Both the position numbers and the translations under genes were made by a program. Shown here piece by piece: positions 36,267-44,709 of a DNA stretch of 64,000 nucleotides (the stretch's first letter is position 1; every line of letters begins with the position of its first letter). Origin of the DNA: Deltaproteobacteria bacterium (GTDB lineage Bacteria > Desulfobacterota > Desulfuromonadia > Desulfuromonadales > JAAYDE01); NCBI GenBank assembly GCA_016934985.1, contig JAFGRU010000027.1:1-64000 (forward strand), in the 5' to 3' direction. The notes under the pieces were generated by a model. The model had not been told where the DNA came from. It worked only from the letters and a program-made list of their open reading frames with translations, and searched no databases.

Positions 36267-37318
36267 CTGCCAGAAAGAGAAATAAAAATTCTACAGTCAA
36301 CTCAAGGCAAAGCAGTTCCCCGTTCGTGTTGAAATGCCTTCCAGGGTCGGTGCTGGTCGCCATAGCCCTTTGGAGGCGAAAAAAAGGGCTTTACGACAGA
36401 ACGACCCTGGCCTGTTTCAGTCGGGCTCGTAGGCGTAGCCTTTCTCCACGGATTCTTTTGGCCTATCTTTTATTTCGGCGCGATCTCGGTTACCCCCTGC
36501 AGCCTCGTTGGACACCCATCCTGATTCAACGTTTAAAAAGGCTTGGCGTGCGGCAAAGGCCTCTTGCTCTGGCTTTGTTGGCCGAGTGCAGCCCTAATGG
36601 ACTTGAACATGTCCCGCCGTCTTTTGTTCGGAAGGATGGTCACAGGCTACCCTCGCTTGCCGCCCTTATAAGCCGTCATCAGACCGCTGATAAAAATAAT
36701 TGGCTTGCCTCTGTGGAGGTTTCGCAGGGGAATTGGCGCCGGGCCTTTGCCGACTATCTCTGCTCGAAACAGAACGGGGGAATATGCGTGGTCGGCAACT
36801 CCGGGCGCCTGATTGGGGACGGCCAGGGAAGTCGGATTGACGATTGTAATGTGGTCGTGCGTTTTAATAATCATCGGAGTTCTGTCAGTCGTAAGGAAGA
36901 TATCGGGGAGCGTTTCGATGTTTGGGTGGGAGCACCCGATTTCACAGGCCAGGTGCCTCCTGCGATTCCCTGGGTCATCGTTTCCGGGCCGGATGTCCGT
37001 TATCGAAAACGTTCGTGGGCGTTGTACCAAAGCCGTCTGGAGGCAGGTCTGCCGGTTCTGACGGTTCCCCTGGTTGTGTGGCGCAAGCTTGTGACTACTA
37101 CCTGCGCGCCGCCAAGTGCTGGCATTCTTTTTCTGGCATGGTTAAAAGAATTATTAGGAAATTGGAATAATATCAACGTTATCGGATTTGGCCAAAATGG
37201 CCAAAAAGAAGTTTATCATCATGCCGATCCTGAAAGTCGCCCTTCGCCGCGACATAATTGGGGCAAGGAACAGGAACTTCTTGAACTGTGGCAATCGGAG
37301 GAGCTGCAAATTTGGTGA
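36263..37318 (+). CDS. GT29 sialyltransferase-like glycosyltransferase, 351 aa
   Basis: Residues about 173-300 hold the signature of family 29: ICVVGNSGRLIGDGQGSRID corresponds to sialyl motif L (VVGNSG...ID...VVRFNN), followed by DVWVGAPDF and, near the end, PSAGILFLAWLKEL and VIGFGQNG resembling motif S. VYHHADPESRPSPRHNWGKE supplies the late conserved His. Family 29 transfers sialic acid from CMP-sialic acid, and bacterial members occur in capsule loci. The actual sugar here (sialic acid, Kdo or another ulosonic acid) cannot be told. The N-terminal about 160 residues are basic and unassigned. It overlaps the preceding gene by four bases. Confidence 0.82.
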   Translation: MTARKRNKNSTVNSRQSSSPFVLKCLPGSVLVAIALWRRKKGLYDRTTLACFSRARRRSLSPRILLAYLLFRRDLGYPLQPRWTPILIQRLKRLGVRQRPLALALLAECSPNGLEHVPPSFVRKDGHRLPSLAALISRHQTADKNNWLASVEVSQGNWRRAFADYLCSKQNGGICVVGNSGRLIGDGQGSRIDDCNVVVRFNNHRSSVSRKEDIGERFDVWVGAPDFTGQVPPAIPWVIVSGPDVRYRKRSWALYQSRLEAGLPVLTVPLVVWRKLVTTTCAPPSAGILFLAWLKELLGNWNNINVIGFGQNGQKEVYHHADPESRPSPRHNWGKEQELLELWQSEELQIW

Positions 37319-37404
37319 TCCGGCCTTCAAGCGTTTTGGATATTCCGATTGGTTCTGACCTGTTTTAAGCAAAAAAATTCCATCTGAAAGGTGAGGGGTC
37401 ACTT

Positions 37405-39459
37405 TTGACGACCTTAGACAAATATAAACCTAGCAGCTGGAGAAAAGCTGTTTTTTTCTCCAAAGGCTTTTTCGACATTCCTCATTTGGCTAAATTTTTG
37501 CCTGAATGTCAGGACATCCGGTTTAAGCTGCCTTGGTCCAGGGGCTCCTTTGACGCTGTGCTGGGTTGGGGGCATAAGCCCAGCGCTGATAAAGCCAGGG
37601 CTTTTGCTGAAAAGGAAGGGCTTCCATATTTGGCGTTAGAGGATGGTTTTCTGCGCTCGGTGCGCCTGGGGCGTGATGGTGAACCGGCCTTGAGCCTGGT
37701 GGTCGATCCTGTCGGCATCTATTACGATGCGCGTCAGCCATCCCTGCTGGAAAATTTCCTTCAGCATAAGGGCTGGGAAACATCGGAATTATTGGAACGA
37801 GCTGCTTTTGTACGGCGCTGGCTGGTGGATGAGCGTTTGAGTAAATACAACCATGCTCCAGATCTAAACGTTTGGGAAGATTCGGACCGGGAGAGGGTGC
37901 TGGTTGTGGACCAGACCTGGGATGATGCCTCGGTAGGTGGCGGGTTGGCTGACGAGAAATCCTTTCAGCAGATGTTCGAGGCGGCTTTGGAAGAGAATCC
38001 CCAAGCTCAGGTGGTGATCAAAACTCATCCCGAGGTTGTTTCAGGTCACCGTCCGGGTTATTACGGGAAAATTCCGGATCATTCGCGGTTATCAGTGTTA
38101 ACGGACAACATCAATCCCTGGTCAGTGTTGAAGGGTGTTTCATCTGTATATACAGCTACCAGCCAACTCGGTTTTGAGGCACTTCTTGCCGACAAAAAGG
38201 TGCGTTGTTTCGGAGTGCCTTTTTATGCCGGGTGGGGATTGACCGAGGATGAACAAAAGTGTTGCCGTCGGAGTCGGCGTCGGTCGTTGGATGAACTGGT
38301 GGCCGCTGCCTATTTGAAGTATGCACGTTATGTAGACCCCGTTAGAGGAGAACCCTGCGGGATTGAAGTAATCATTGCCCTGCTTTCAGACCGACGCCGC
38401 CAGTATTTGCGGACCTACGGAAAAACCGTATGCAGTGGAATGTCGTTGTGGAAAAGAAGTTTTTTGCCCAGGTTCGTTGCCGCTAACAGGAAAGGCGTGG
38501 TTTTTGTCCGGCCGCCTGAGAAGGCCATAGAAAAAGCCATCACTTTGAATGCCAGTTGGACACTGTGGGCTTCAAAAGAAACGCAAGTGTTGCGGGCTCG
38601 TGCCAATGTTTCAGGAGTGAAAATGGTGCGTGTGGAAGACGCTTTTTTACGTTCCTCGGGCTTGGGTTCCGATCTGGCACGACCCTGGTCCCTGGTGCTC
38701 GATGACGAGGGGATTTATTACGATGCCACACGCCCCAGCCGTTTGGAAAACCTGTTAAATGAAACGGATTTTCCGGCAGGATTGTTGGTTAGGGCAAAAA
38801 TATTAAAAAAAACTATTCTCGAGCGGGGCATTACCAAGTATAATATCAGTTATGGGGATTTTGATTTTAAAAAGCCCCGTGAAAAAGTCACCATATTGGT
38901 GCCGGGTCAGGTCGAGGATGATGCTTCTATTCTGCGGGGTTCTCCAGAAATTCGCAATAATTTAGAGTTGTTGCGCCGAGTCCGTGAGAGACGTCCGGAG
39001 GCATTCATCCTTTTCAAACCACATCCCGATGTCGTGGCTGGGAACCGTCGCGGAACGGTCGCCGAGTCGGAAGCCTTGTGTTACTGCGATGCCGTAGTCA
39101 CGAACGCCGCCATGCACCGCTTGCTGGAGCAGGTGGATGAGGTTCACACTCTGACTTCTTTAACCGGGTTTGAGGCCTTGTTGCGTGGTATTCGTGTGGT
39201 AAACTATGGATGTCCCTTTTATGCCGGCTGGGGGCTGACGGAAGACGTTATTCCTCTTCCCCGGCGAAAGCGGGCTTTGACCCTGGAACAGTTGGTAGCC
39301 GGTGCCTTGATTCTTTACCCGGTGTATGTGGATCCAAAAACCCGGCAAGTCTGCTCTCCTGAACATCTGCTTGAACGCCTCGCAGCACCCAAAAAAGCAG
39401 TTCAGTGTCCTCCATTTAAAACGCGTGTGATCCGTTTTTTCCAACGTTTAAAGGGTTAA
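37405..39459 (+). CDS. kpsC: Capsule beta-Kdo linker transferase (KpsC-like)
   Basis: KpsC extends the poly-beta-Kdo linker on lysophosphatidylglycerol that anchors ABC-exported capsules. The 684 residues contain two homologous halves, each with the family hallmarks: LALEDGFLRSVRLGRDG with GIYYDARQPSLLENFL in the first, and VRVEDAFLRSSGLG with GIYYDATRPSRLENLL in the second. Each half is followed by a VLVVDQTWDDAS or VTILVPGQVEDDAS block and FYAGWGLTED. The start is a TTG at 37405 behind GAGGGG. The paired KpsS gene lies 105 bases downstream. Confidence 0.95.
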   Translation: MTTLDKYKPSSWRKAVFFSKGFFDIPHLAKFLPECQDIRFKLPWSRGSFDAVLGWGHKPSADKARAFAEKEGLPYLALEDGFLRSVRLGRDGEPALSLVVDPVGIYYDARQPSLLENFLQHKGWETSELLERAAFVRRWLVDERLSKYNHAPDLNVWEDSDRERVLVVDQTWDDASVGGGLADEKSFQQMFEAALEENPQAQVVIKTHPEVVSGHRPGYYGKIPDHSRLSVLTDNINPWSVLKGVSSVYTATSQLGFEALLADKKVRCFGVPFYAGWGLTEDEQKCCRRSRRRSLDELVAAAYLKYARYVDPVRGEPCGIEVIIALLSDRRRQYLRTYGKTVCSGMSLWKRSFLPRFVAANRKGVVFVRPPEKAIEKAITLNASWTLWASKETQVLRARANVSGVKMVRVEDAFLRSSGLGSDLARPWSLVLDDEGIYYDATRPSRLENLLNETDFPAGLLVRAKILKKTILERGITKYNISYGDFDFKKPREKVTILVPGQVEDDASILRGSPEIRNNLELLRRVRERRPEAFILFKPHPDVVAGNRRGTVAESEALCYCDAVVTNAAMHRLLEQVDEVHTLTSLTGFEALLRGIRVVNYGCPFYAGWGLTEDVIPLPRRKRALTLEQLVAGALILYPVYVDPKTRQVCSPEHLLERLAAPKKAVQCPPFKTRVIRFFQRLKG

Positions 39460-39564
39460 AGAAGTGGCATAAAAAAGTTATTTTGAGATCAACCTCCCAA
39501 AAATGTGTTTTGTCGGAATCAGGGAGTATCTGGCTTTCCTGATTAAACTCAAGGGGCTTACAAC

Positions 39565-40827
39565 ATGAAGCGCTCATTTCTCTTTCTTCAGGGGCCGCAT
39601 GGTCCTTTTTTCCGTCAATTGGGCAGCTTCCTGGCAGGCCAGGGACATCGGGTCCGCCGTGTCAACTTTCACGGTGGTGACGTTTCTGATTGGTCTGACC
39701 AAAACAGCGTTGATTTTCTTGAGCCGATATCCGCATGGCCGGGGTTTTGCCGCAAATTATTAGCGGAACAGGAAATATCCGACCTGGTGGTTTACGGGGA
39801 TTGTCGGTGCCAGCATACCAAGGCCATGGTCGAGGCCCGTCTGGCTGGGGTTCGCATCCACGTGTTTGAGGAGGGCTACCTGCGTCCGCACTGGATCACC
39901 CTTCAGGCCAACGGCGTTAATGGTCATTCCGAGCTTCCCAAGACCGCTGCCTTTTATTTAGATGTCGCCAAGAATCTGAGTGAGCCGGCGTTTTCTCCGG
40001 TCGGTCCTGCCATGCGCTGGCAGGTGGGCTATTGTCTGCGTTATTATGCCGGAAAAATTCGCCATCATGAAAGATTCCACCATTACTTGCGCCATCGGCC
40101 TTTGCATCCGGTCCATGAAAGCCGTTTGTGGCTGAAACGTTTCCTCTGTCACCCAGTGCGCAAACATCAGGCCTTGAAAAATTGCCGGGATTTACAGCAG
40201 GGGAATCCTCCCTATTACTTGGTTTGTCTGCAATTGGACAGTGATGCCCAGATTCAATGTCATTCCCCTTTTACAAGTGTAGCGGAATTTATTTCTCAAG
40301 TGTTGCGTTCCTTTGCCAACTTTGCGCCCGAAAATACCCGGCTTGTCATCAAGAACCACCCCCTCGACAATGGTGCCGTTAATTACCAGAATCTGATTAC
40401 AATTCAGGCCCACGCCCTGGGTATAGAGCACCGGGTGATTTTCCTCCATTATGGGCCTTTGGCTACATTAATTCGAGGCTCTCAAGGTGTTGTGCTCGTT
40501 AATAGCACCGTGGGGACTCAGGCACTATTCCATGCCAAACCGACCGTTGTGTTGGGTCGGGCGGTCTACGATTTTGCCTCGCTTACTTTCCAGGGGGGAT
40601 TGGATGATTTCTGGTATCATGGGGAACCCCCCGACCGGAAAGTCTTCCAGGCTTTTCGTCTTTATCTGTTCAATCACGTATTGTTGAACGGCAGCTTTTA
40701 TGCGCCAAAACTTCGAAAAACAGCTATTGTTAGTGCGACAAAACGTCTAAGCGAAATACCTCATCGTCCGGCTGTGATGTCCTCTCGTGTCATGATTGAA
40801 AAGATGTCCGAACCTGCTTTTCCCTGA
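39565..40827 (+). CDS. kpsS: Capsule beta-Kdo transferase initiating the linker (KpsS-like)
   Basis: KpsS adds the first Kdo to phosphatidylglycerol; KpsC then extends it. The 420 residues open with FLFLQGPHGPFFRQLGSFL and contain LVVYGDCRCQHTKAMVEARL and IHVFEEGYLRPHWITLQANGVN, both highly characteristic of KpsS/Wcb proteins. They are followed by LVIKNHPLDNGAVNY and VLVNSTVGTQALFHAKPTVV, the CMP-Kdo-binding half. ATG start. It closes the capsule operon; no strong terminator is visible in the 150 bases after it. KpsF and KpsU homologues, which make the Kdo precursor, are not in this window. Confidence 0.94.
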   Translation: MKRSFLFLQGPHGPFFRQLGSFLAGQGHRVRRVNFHGGDVSDWSDQNSVDFLEPISAWPGFCRKLLAEQEISDLVVYGDCRCQHTKAMVEARLAGVRIHVFEEGYLRPHWITLQANGVNGHSELPKTAAFYLDVAKNLSEPAFSPVGPAMRWQVGYCLRYYAGKIRHHERFHHYLRHRPLHPVHESRLWLKRFLCHPVRKHQALKNCRDLQQGNPPYYLVCLQLDSDAQIQCHSPFTSVAEFISQVLRSFANFAPENTRLVIKNHPLDNGAVNYQNLITIQAHALGIEHRVIFLHYGPLATLIRGSQGVVLVNSTVGTQALFHAKPTVVLGRAVYDFASLTFQGGLDDFWYHGEPPDRKVFQAFRLYLFNHVLLNGSFYAPKLRKTAIVSATKRLSEIPHRPAVMSSRVMIEKMSEPAFP

Positions 40828-40977
40828 AATATTTACGCAACGCTTCTCTGCTGACAGATATTATTGCGAGGCTCCTTTATAGAGCTTTAGTTTGGGTTGT
40901 GTCCGAGCTTGATCTGGTCTCATGGCCTGGGTTGTTTGCACTTCCCCTCATTGATCATCTTTTCAAACTGCCTTCTT

Positions 40978-41967
40978 TTAAAAAGTTGAAATCAAAGTCT
41001 GGACTTGCTTTTTGACCTGAGCAATCAGGTAGGTGTTGGTGACGATGCCTTTGAGGCTGCGCGGTCGGCTGCCAATCACCAGCCACCGCCTGAGATATTC
41101 TGTCAGCAGGCAAAGCCTGAAGTGAAGCGAGGCGGGCTGAACCAGGTCTTGGCCATATCCCTCAAGCAGTGGGAGAAGCCGTTTTGCAAAGCGATTTGGA
41201 TCATCATAAACCGGTTGTTGGGTCAGTAACGGATAAGCAATCGTCAGGTAAGTCACCATTCGTGCCAAGTCAACCTGCACTGGCTTGCGTACCTGAGCCC
41301 AGATGTCAAAACCAGTGGTCTGGTCGTTGCCAAGCAGCAGATTGAAAGGGGTGAAGTCCCCATGCAGTACGGCATGGGGCGCATCGGTCGGTGGCAGACA
41401 CGAGAGGAGATCCCGCAGGACATTGTATGCTTCCCCAAATCCCTGGAAAGCAGATCCGACGGGTTGTGCCCCACCCAGGGATCGAACCACCCTCTGTTCG
41501 ACAATCTCTTGGTAGTGGGCAAACACGACAGGACTACTACTGATGTTTGAGGCTTTATGAAAACATCGCAACCAGTGGCCGGTGCGGTGCAGAGCTGTTT
41601 CAACTTGTTCGTTCCGGAGCAACGGCGTCCATAAGAGGCGATGCAAGCTTCGGCCCGCAACCCATTCCATGACAAGAAATCGATGTTCGGTGTCGTAGCC
41701 GAAAATGGTTGGGACTCTACAGGAAGTTTCGGTTTCTGCCATGGTTTTCTGATAGTTTTGCAGGGCATTATACTGTTGGAGGGCGGCTTTGGGGTTTCCG
41801 GTTGCGGTGAAATGTTTTACCGCCAAGGTAAGCCCCGATGTGCTGGAGGTTGCGCGGTAGATGTCGCATTCTCTTGATCGGATGACCGGCCCGGTTAGCA
41901 GCCACTCAGCATCACTCTCAATGGTTTGGAGGGTTTGTCTGATGATCTGTTGGAGGGGGACAGTCAT
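40978..41967 (-). CDS. Aminoglycoside phosphotransferase/choline-kinase-like protein, 329 aa
   Basis: A protein-kinase-like fold is visible. A Lys-containing ATP strand (LTLAVKHFTATGNPKAAL) is followed by the hinge FLVMEWVAGRS and the catalytic loop HAVLHGDFTPFNLLL (Asp and Asn of HGDxxxxN). A weak metal loop with Asp is in PVQVDLARM. The family phosphorylates small hydroxylated molecules such as aminoglycosides, choline, homoserine or sugars. ATG 41967 is preferred over an in-frame GTG 30 bases upstream. It is transcribed against both flanking clusters and stands alone, so antibiotic resistance should not be assumed. A housekeeping or sugar-kinase role linked to the capsule or lipid locus is equally possible. 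Confidence 0.82.
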   Translation of the reverse strand: MTVPLQQIIRQTLQTIESDAEWLLTGPVIRSRECDIYRATSSTSGLTLAVKHFTATGNPKAALQQYNALQNYQKTMAETETSCRVPTIFGYDTEHRFLVMEWVAGRSLHRLLWTPLLRNEQVETALHRTGHWLRCFHKASNISSSPVVFAHYQEIVEQRVVRSLGGAQPVGSAFQGFGEAYNVLRDLLSCLPPTDAPHAVLHGDFTPFNLLLGNDQTTGFDIWAQVRKPVQVDLARMVTYLTIAYPLLTQQPVYDDPNRFAKRLLPLLEGYGQDLVQPASLHFRLCLLTEYLRRWLVIGSRPRSLKGIVTNTYLIAQVKKQVQTLISTF

Positions 41968-42744
41968 TTTCACAATTGCGAACAGTCTGGAAATCACATT
42001 TTACGCCAGGACCGCTGAATTAGTGCCCTGAAAACAGCAACTCAGCGGTATCTCGATGTTTCTGGCGATGTTGGATGAAAAGTAGCGGGAATGATTAGGC
42101 ATACTCCGCTGTCGCCGTTTGTGTCTGGGGAAACTAAGGGGAAGCTTTTCTCCCTAAGTGTATCACGTTGCCTTGATTAGCCAATTGTTGAGCAAAATGA
42201 GGCCCTATAAATTTTTTGAGCATGGCTTAATCTCTCGGTCAATCATTCTGACCCTATGAATAACAAACATTGTATGGATTTGCAAATATGAAGGCAGGCT
42301 GTTCCATCTGCTTACCTGAATCTCAATGGACTTGAAGATGCCTGCCGGAATTTCAGGGAAATTTCAACAACTACAGCGAATCACCTTTTAAAAGAAATAC
42401 CTGCCATCATATATATTCCTGCTTCTTCCAAAATGGTGGCAAACATCCTGATCTTACCATTTGATTGTGAGGCCTTGCGGCATGCCTGTTAGCACCAAAA
42501 GTTGCTGCCCGGCTTTGCCGTGGGGCCATTTCCTGCTTACCCCCTTATTTATTCCCTCTATCTGTCTGAAAATCGGGCTAAAGTCTTTCATCTTTAATCA
42601 GCATGAATTCCAAATTTCCTTGAAAAGGAATTGGTTTCTGTAATAGTATGGCGAGCCGAAATGTTAATTGATTCGAAACTTTACGGGCAATTATTAAGTA
42701 TTTTTTTAATCTGTTATTTTCACGGACCATTTTGACGGGACTCC
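41968..42744. other. Divergent intergenic region before the aryl polyene cluster
   Basis: These 777 bases contain no supported gene. The small frame around 42461-42643 has no ribosome site or recognisable pattern. A short hairpin, TTCCTT-GAA-AAGGAA (42616-42630), lies about 115 bases before the ketoreductase start. The AT-rich stretch 42660-42730 is the likely promoter area of the long plus-strand operon; I cannot assign boxes with confidence. Confidence 0.45.
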
Positions 42745-43473
42745 ATGCAGGGAAAAAAGATAGCTTTAGTGACCGGGGCAAGTAAAGGAATTGGTGCTGC
42801 CATTGCACGCGATCTTGCCGGTGACGGATTTCATATCTGGATAAATTACCGGAGTGATCACGAACAGGCGGAGTCGGTGGCCGGGGAAATCAGGCATGCC
42901 GGTGGGGACTGCACCCTTCTTCCTTTTGATGTCGCAGACAGAGCCGCAGTCCTGGAGGTGCTCGAACCGTTGTTGGAGAAAGAGGTTCCGGAAGTATTGG
43001 TAAACAATGCCGGCTTCGCCAGGGACGGTATTCTGGCGTTGATGAGTCCTGCGGACTGGCAAGACGTGCTCTCTGTTCATCTCAACGGTTTTTTCAATGT
43101 GACCAGAGTGGTTCTTGCCCGAATGATGAAAAAACGGCGCGGGCGTATCATCAACATTGTTTCCACCTCGGGTGAAACAGGAATAGCCGGACAGGTTAAT
43201 TATTCGGCAGCCAAGGCCGGGTTGATTGGTGCCACCCGATCTCTGGCGGTTGAAGTCGCGAAGCGCAATATCCTGGTCAACGCCGTTTCTCCCGGTTTCA
43301 TTGCCACGGAGATGACCCGTGATTTACCTAAGGAGCAGATACTTCCCATGATTCCTTTGGGGCGCATAGGTGAGCCTGAAGATGTCTCAGGGCTTGTCAG
43401 TTTCCTTTGTTCCGAGCGTGCCGGTTATATTACCGGGCAGGTTTTTGCTGTAAATGGTGGAACTCATACCTAG
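42745..43473 (+). CDS. 3-oxoacyl-ACP reductase (FabG/ApeQ-like)
   Basis: A short-chain dehydrogenase, 242 residues, reduces the beta-keto group of the ACP-bound growing chain with NADPH. Visible are TGASKGIG (residues 10-17), NNAG (87-90), the catalytic Ser140 in NIVSTSG, and Tyr153/Lys157 in VNYSAAKAG. It is the first gene of the operon; the next start follows 7 bases after its stop. Context shows it belongs to aryl polyene synthesis and not to housekeeping fatty acid synthesis, as no fabD or fabH is near. Confidence 0.94.
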   Translation: MQGKKIALVTGASKGIGAAIARDLAGDGFHIWINYRSDHEQAESVAGEIRHAGGDCTLLPFDVADRAAVLEVLEPLLEKEVPEVLVNNAGFARDGILALMSPADWQDVLSVHLNGFFNVTRVVLARMMKKRRGRIINIVSTSGETGIAGQVNYSAAKAGLIGATRSLAVEVAKRNILVNAVSPGFIATEMTRDLPKEQILPMIPLGRIGEPEDVSGLVSFLCSERAGYITGQVFAVNGGTHT

Positions 43474-43480
43474 ATAGAGG

Positions 43481-44704
43481 ATGTCCTGTTTGTATAGAGT
43501 AGCTATTACTGGTGTAGGTATAACCTCGTGTTTGGGAAATGATCTGGCAACGGTAGGAGAAGCTCTACGCGAAGGCCGTTCAGGAATAGTGACTGATTCT
43601 CAGCGTGTCAAGCTTGGTTTTCGCAGTCCGTTGACAGGGATCATTCAGAATTTCAATTATTCCATACTTACCCGCAAACACCGAAAAACCATGCCCGATT
43701 TTGCGGTATGGGCTTATGCTGCCGCCCGTTCTGCCCTCGAAATGTCAGGTCTTGGCGAAGATGCCGTCCAGAATTCGCAGACCGGGGTGATTTATGGATG
43801 TGATTCCAGCTGCGTTGCTGCTATTGAGCAGGTCGAAGATTTGCTGGCGCGGGGAGAGACCAAAGCAATTGGCAGTGGCCAGGTTTTCCGCTCGATGACG
43901 TCCTCAATCACCATGAATCTGAGCACCTTGTTCAAAACCAAAGGGGCTTGTTGGACGCTGAGTTCGGCATGTTCCAGCGGCGGCCATGCTGTTGGACAGG
44001 CTGCTGATTTAATTCGGCTGGGCCGGCAGGAACGTATCATCTGCGGAGGGGCTCAGGAGATCACCTGGCAGTCAATGTGTAGTTTTGACGGCCTGGGAGC
44101 TTTTTCCACCCGGGTGGATGATCCGGCCGGCGCCTGTCGTCCTTTTGATAAAGAGCGGGATGGCCTGGTGCCGAGCGGCGGCGCTGCAGCCGTTATTCTC
44201 GAGCGCTTTGATCTTGCTGAACAGCGTGGTGCGAAAATTCTTGGCGAAGTACTGGGCTACGGCTTCTCCTCCGATGGGGCTCATCTTTCCGTGCCGAGTG
44301 ATGACGGTCTCTGCCGTGCCATGCAGGCTTCGCTGGATCAGAGTGGGCTGGAGGCCGGGGAAATTGACTACATTTGTGCCCATGCCACCTCCACCCCGGT
44401 CGGGGATGCTATTGAAGCTATTAATATTAAAGAGGTTTTCGGTAAGAAAACGCCCTTGGTCTCTTCACTGAAGTCGATGACCGGCCATGAACTCTGGATG
44501 TCGGGTGCTTCCCAGGTGGTTTATTCGTGCATTATGGCCATGCAGGGATTCATTGCGCCCAATATTAATTTCTCTGATCCGAGTGAAGAATCTGCCAGTC
44601 TGAATATTATCAAAGAAACGGTTCCCCACCCACCGCGCAAGGTCTTATGCAATTCGGCCGGATTCGGTGGAACCAATTCAACCCTAATTCTGGCTTTTTC
44701 CTGA
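43481..44704 (+). CDS. Beta-ketoacyl-ACP synthase I (FabF-like; ApeR-like)
   Basis: A complete 407-residue condensing enzyme with nucleophile Cys164 in LSSACSSGGHA, His301 in CAHATSTPVGD, Lys331 and His336 in SLKSMTGHELW. It catalyses decarboxylative malonyl-ACP condensation with an acyl chain. It is one of three catalytically intact ketosynthases in the cluster. Known aryl polyene clusters contain a stand-alone KS (ApeR) plus a KS/chain-length-factor pair (ApeO/ApeC). This one or the KS at 46176 should be the stand-alone enzyme. A family-level comparison would be needed to say which. Confidence 0.93.
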   Translation: MSCLYRVAITGVGITSCLGNDLATVGEALREGRSGIVTDSQRVKLGFRSPLTGIIQNFNYSILTRKHRKTMPDFAVWAYAAARSALEMSGLGEDAVQNSQTGVIYGCDSSCVAAIEQVEDLLARGETKAIGSGQVFRSMTSSITMNLSTLFKTKGACWTLSSACSSGGHAVGQAADLIRLGRQERIICGGAQEITWQSMCSFDGLGAFSTRVDDPAGACRPFDKERDGLVPSGGAAAVILERFDLAEQRGAKILGEVLGYGFSSDGAHLSVPSDDGLCRAMQASLDQSGLEAGEIDYICAHATSTPVGDAIEAINIKEVFGKKTPLVSSLKSMTGHELWMSGASQVVYSCIMAMQGFIAPNINFSDPSEESASLNIIKETVPHPPRKVLCNSAGFGGTNSTLILAFS

Positions 44705-44709
44705 AAATA

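Noticed and set aside
42461-42643. Short plus-strand frame before the ketoreductase
   Set aside because: No ribosome site and no recognisable pattern; judged non-coding.
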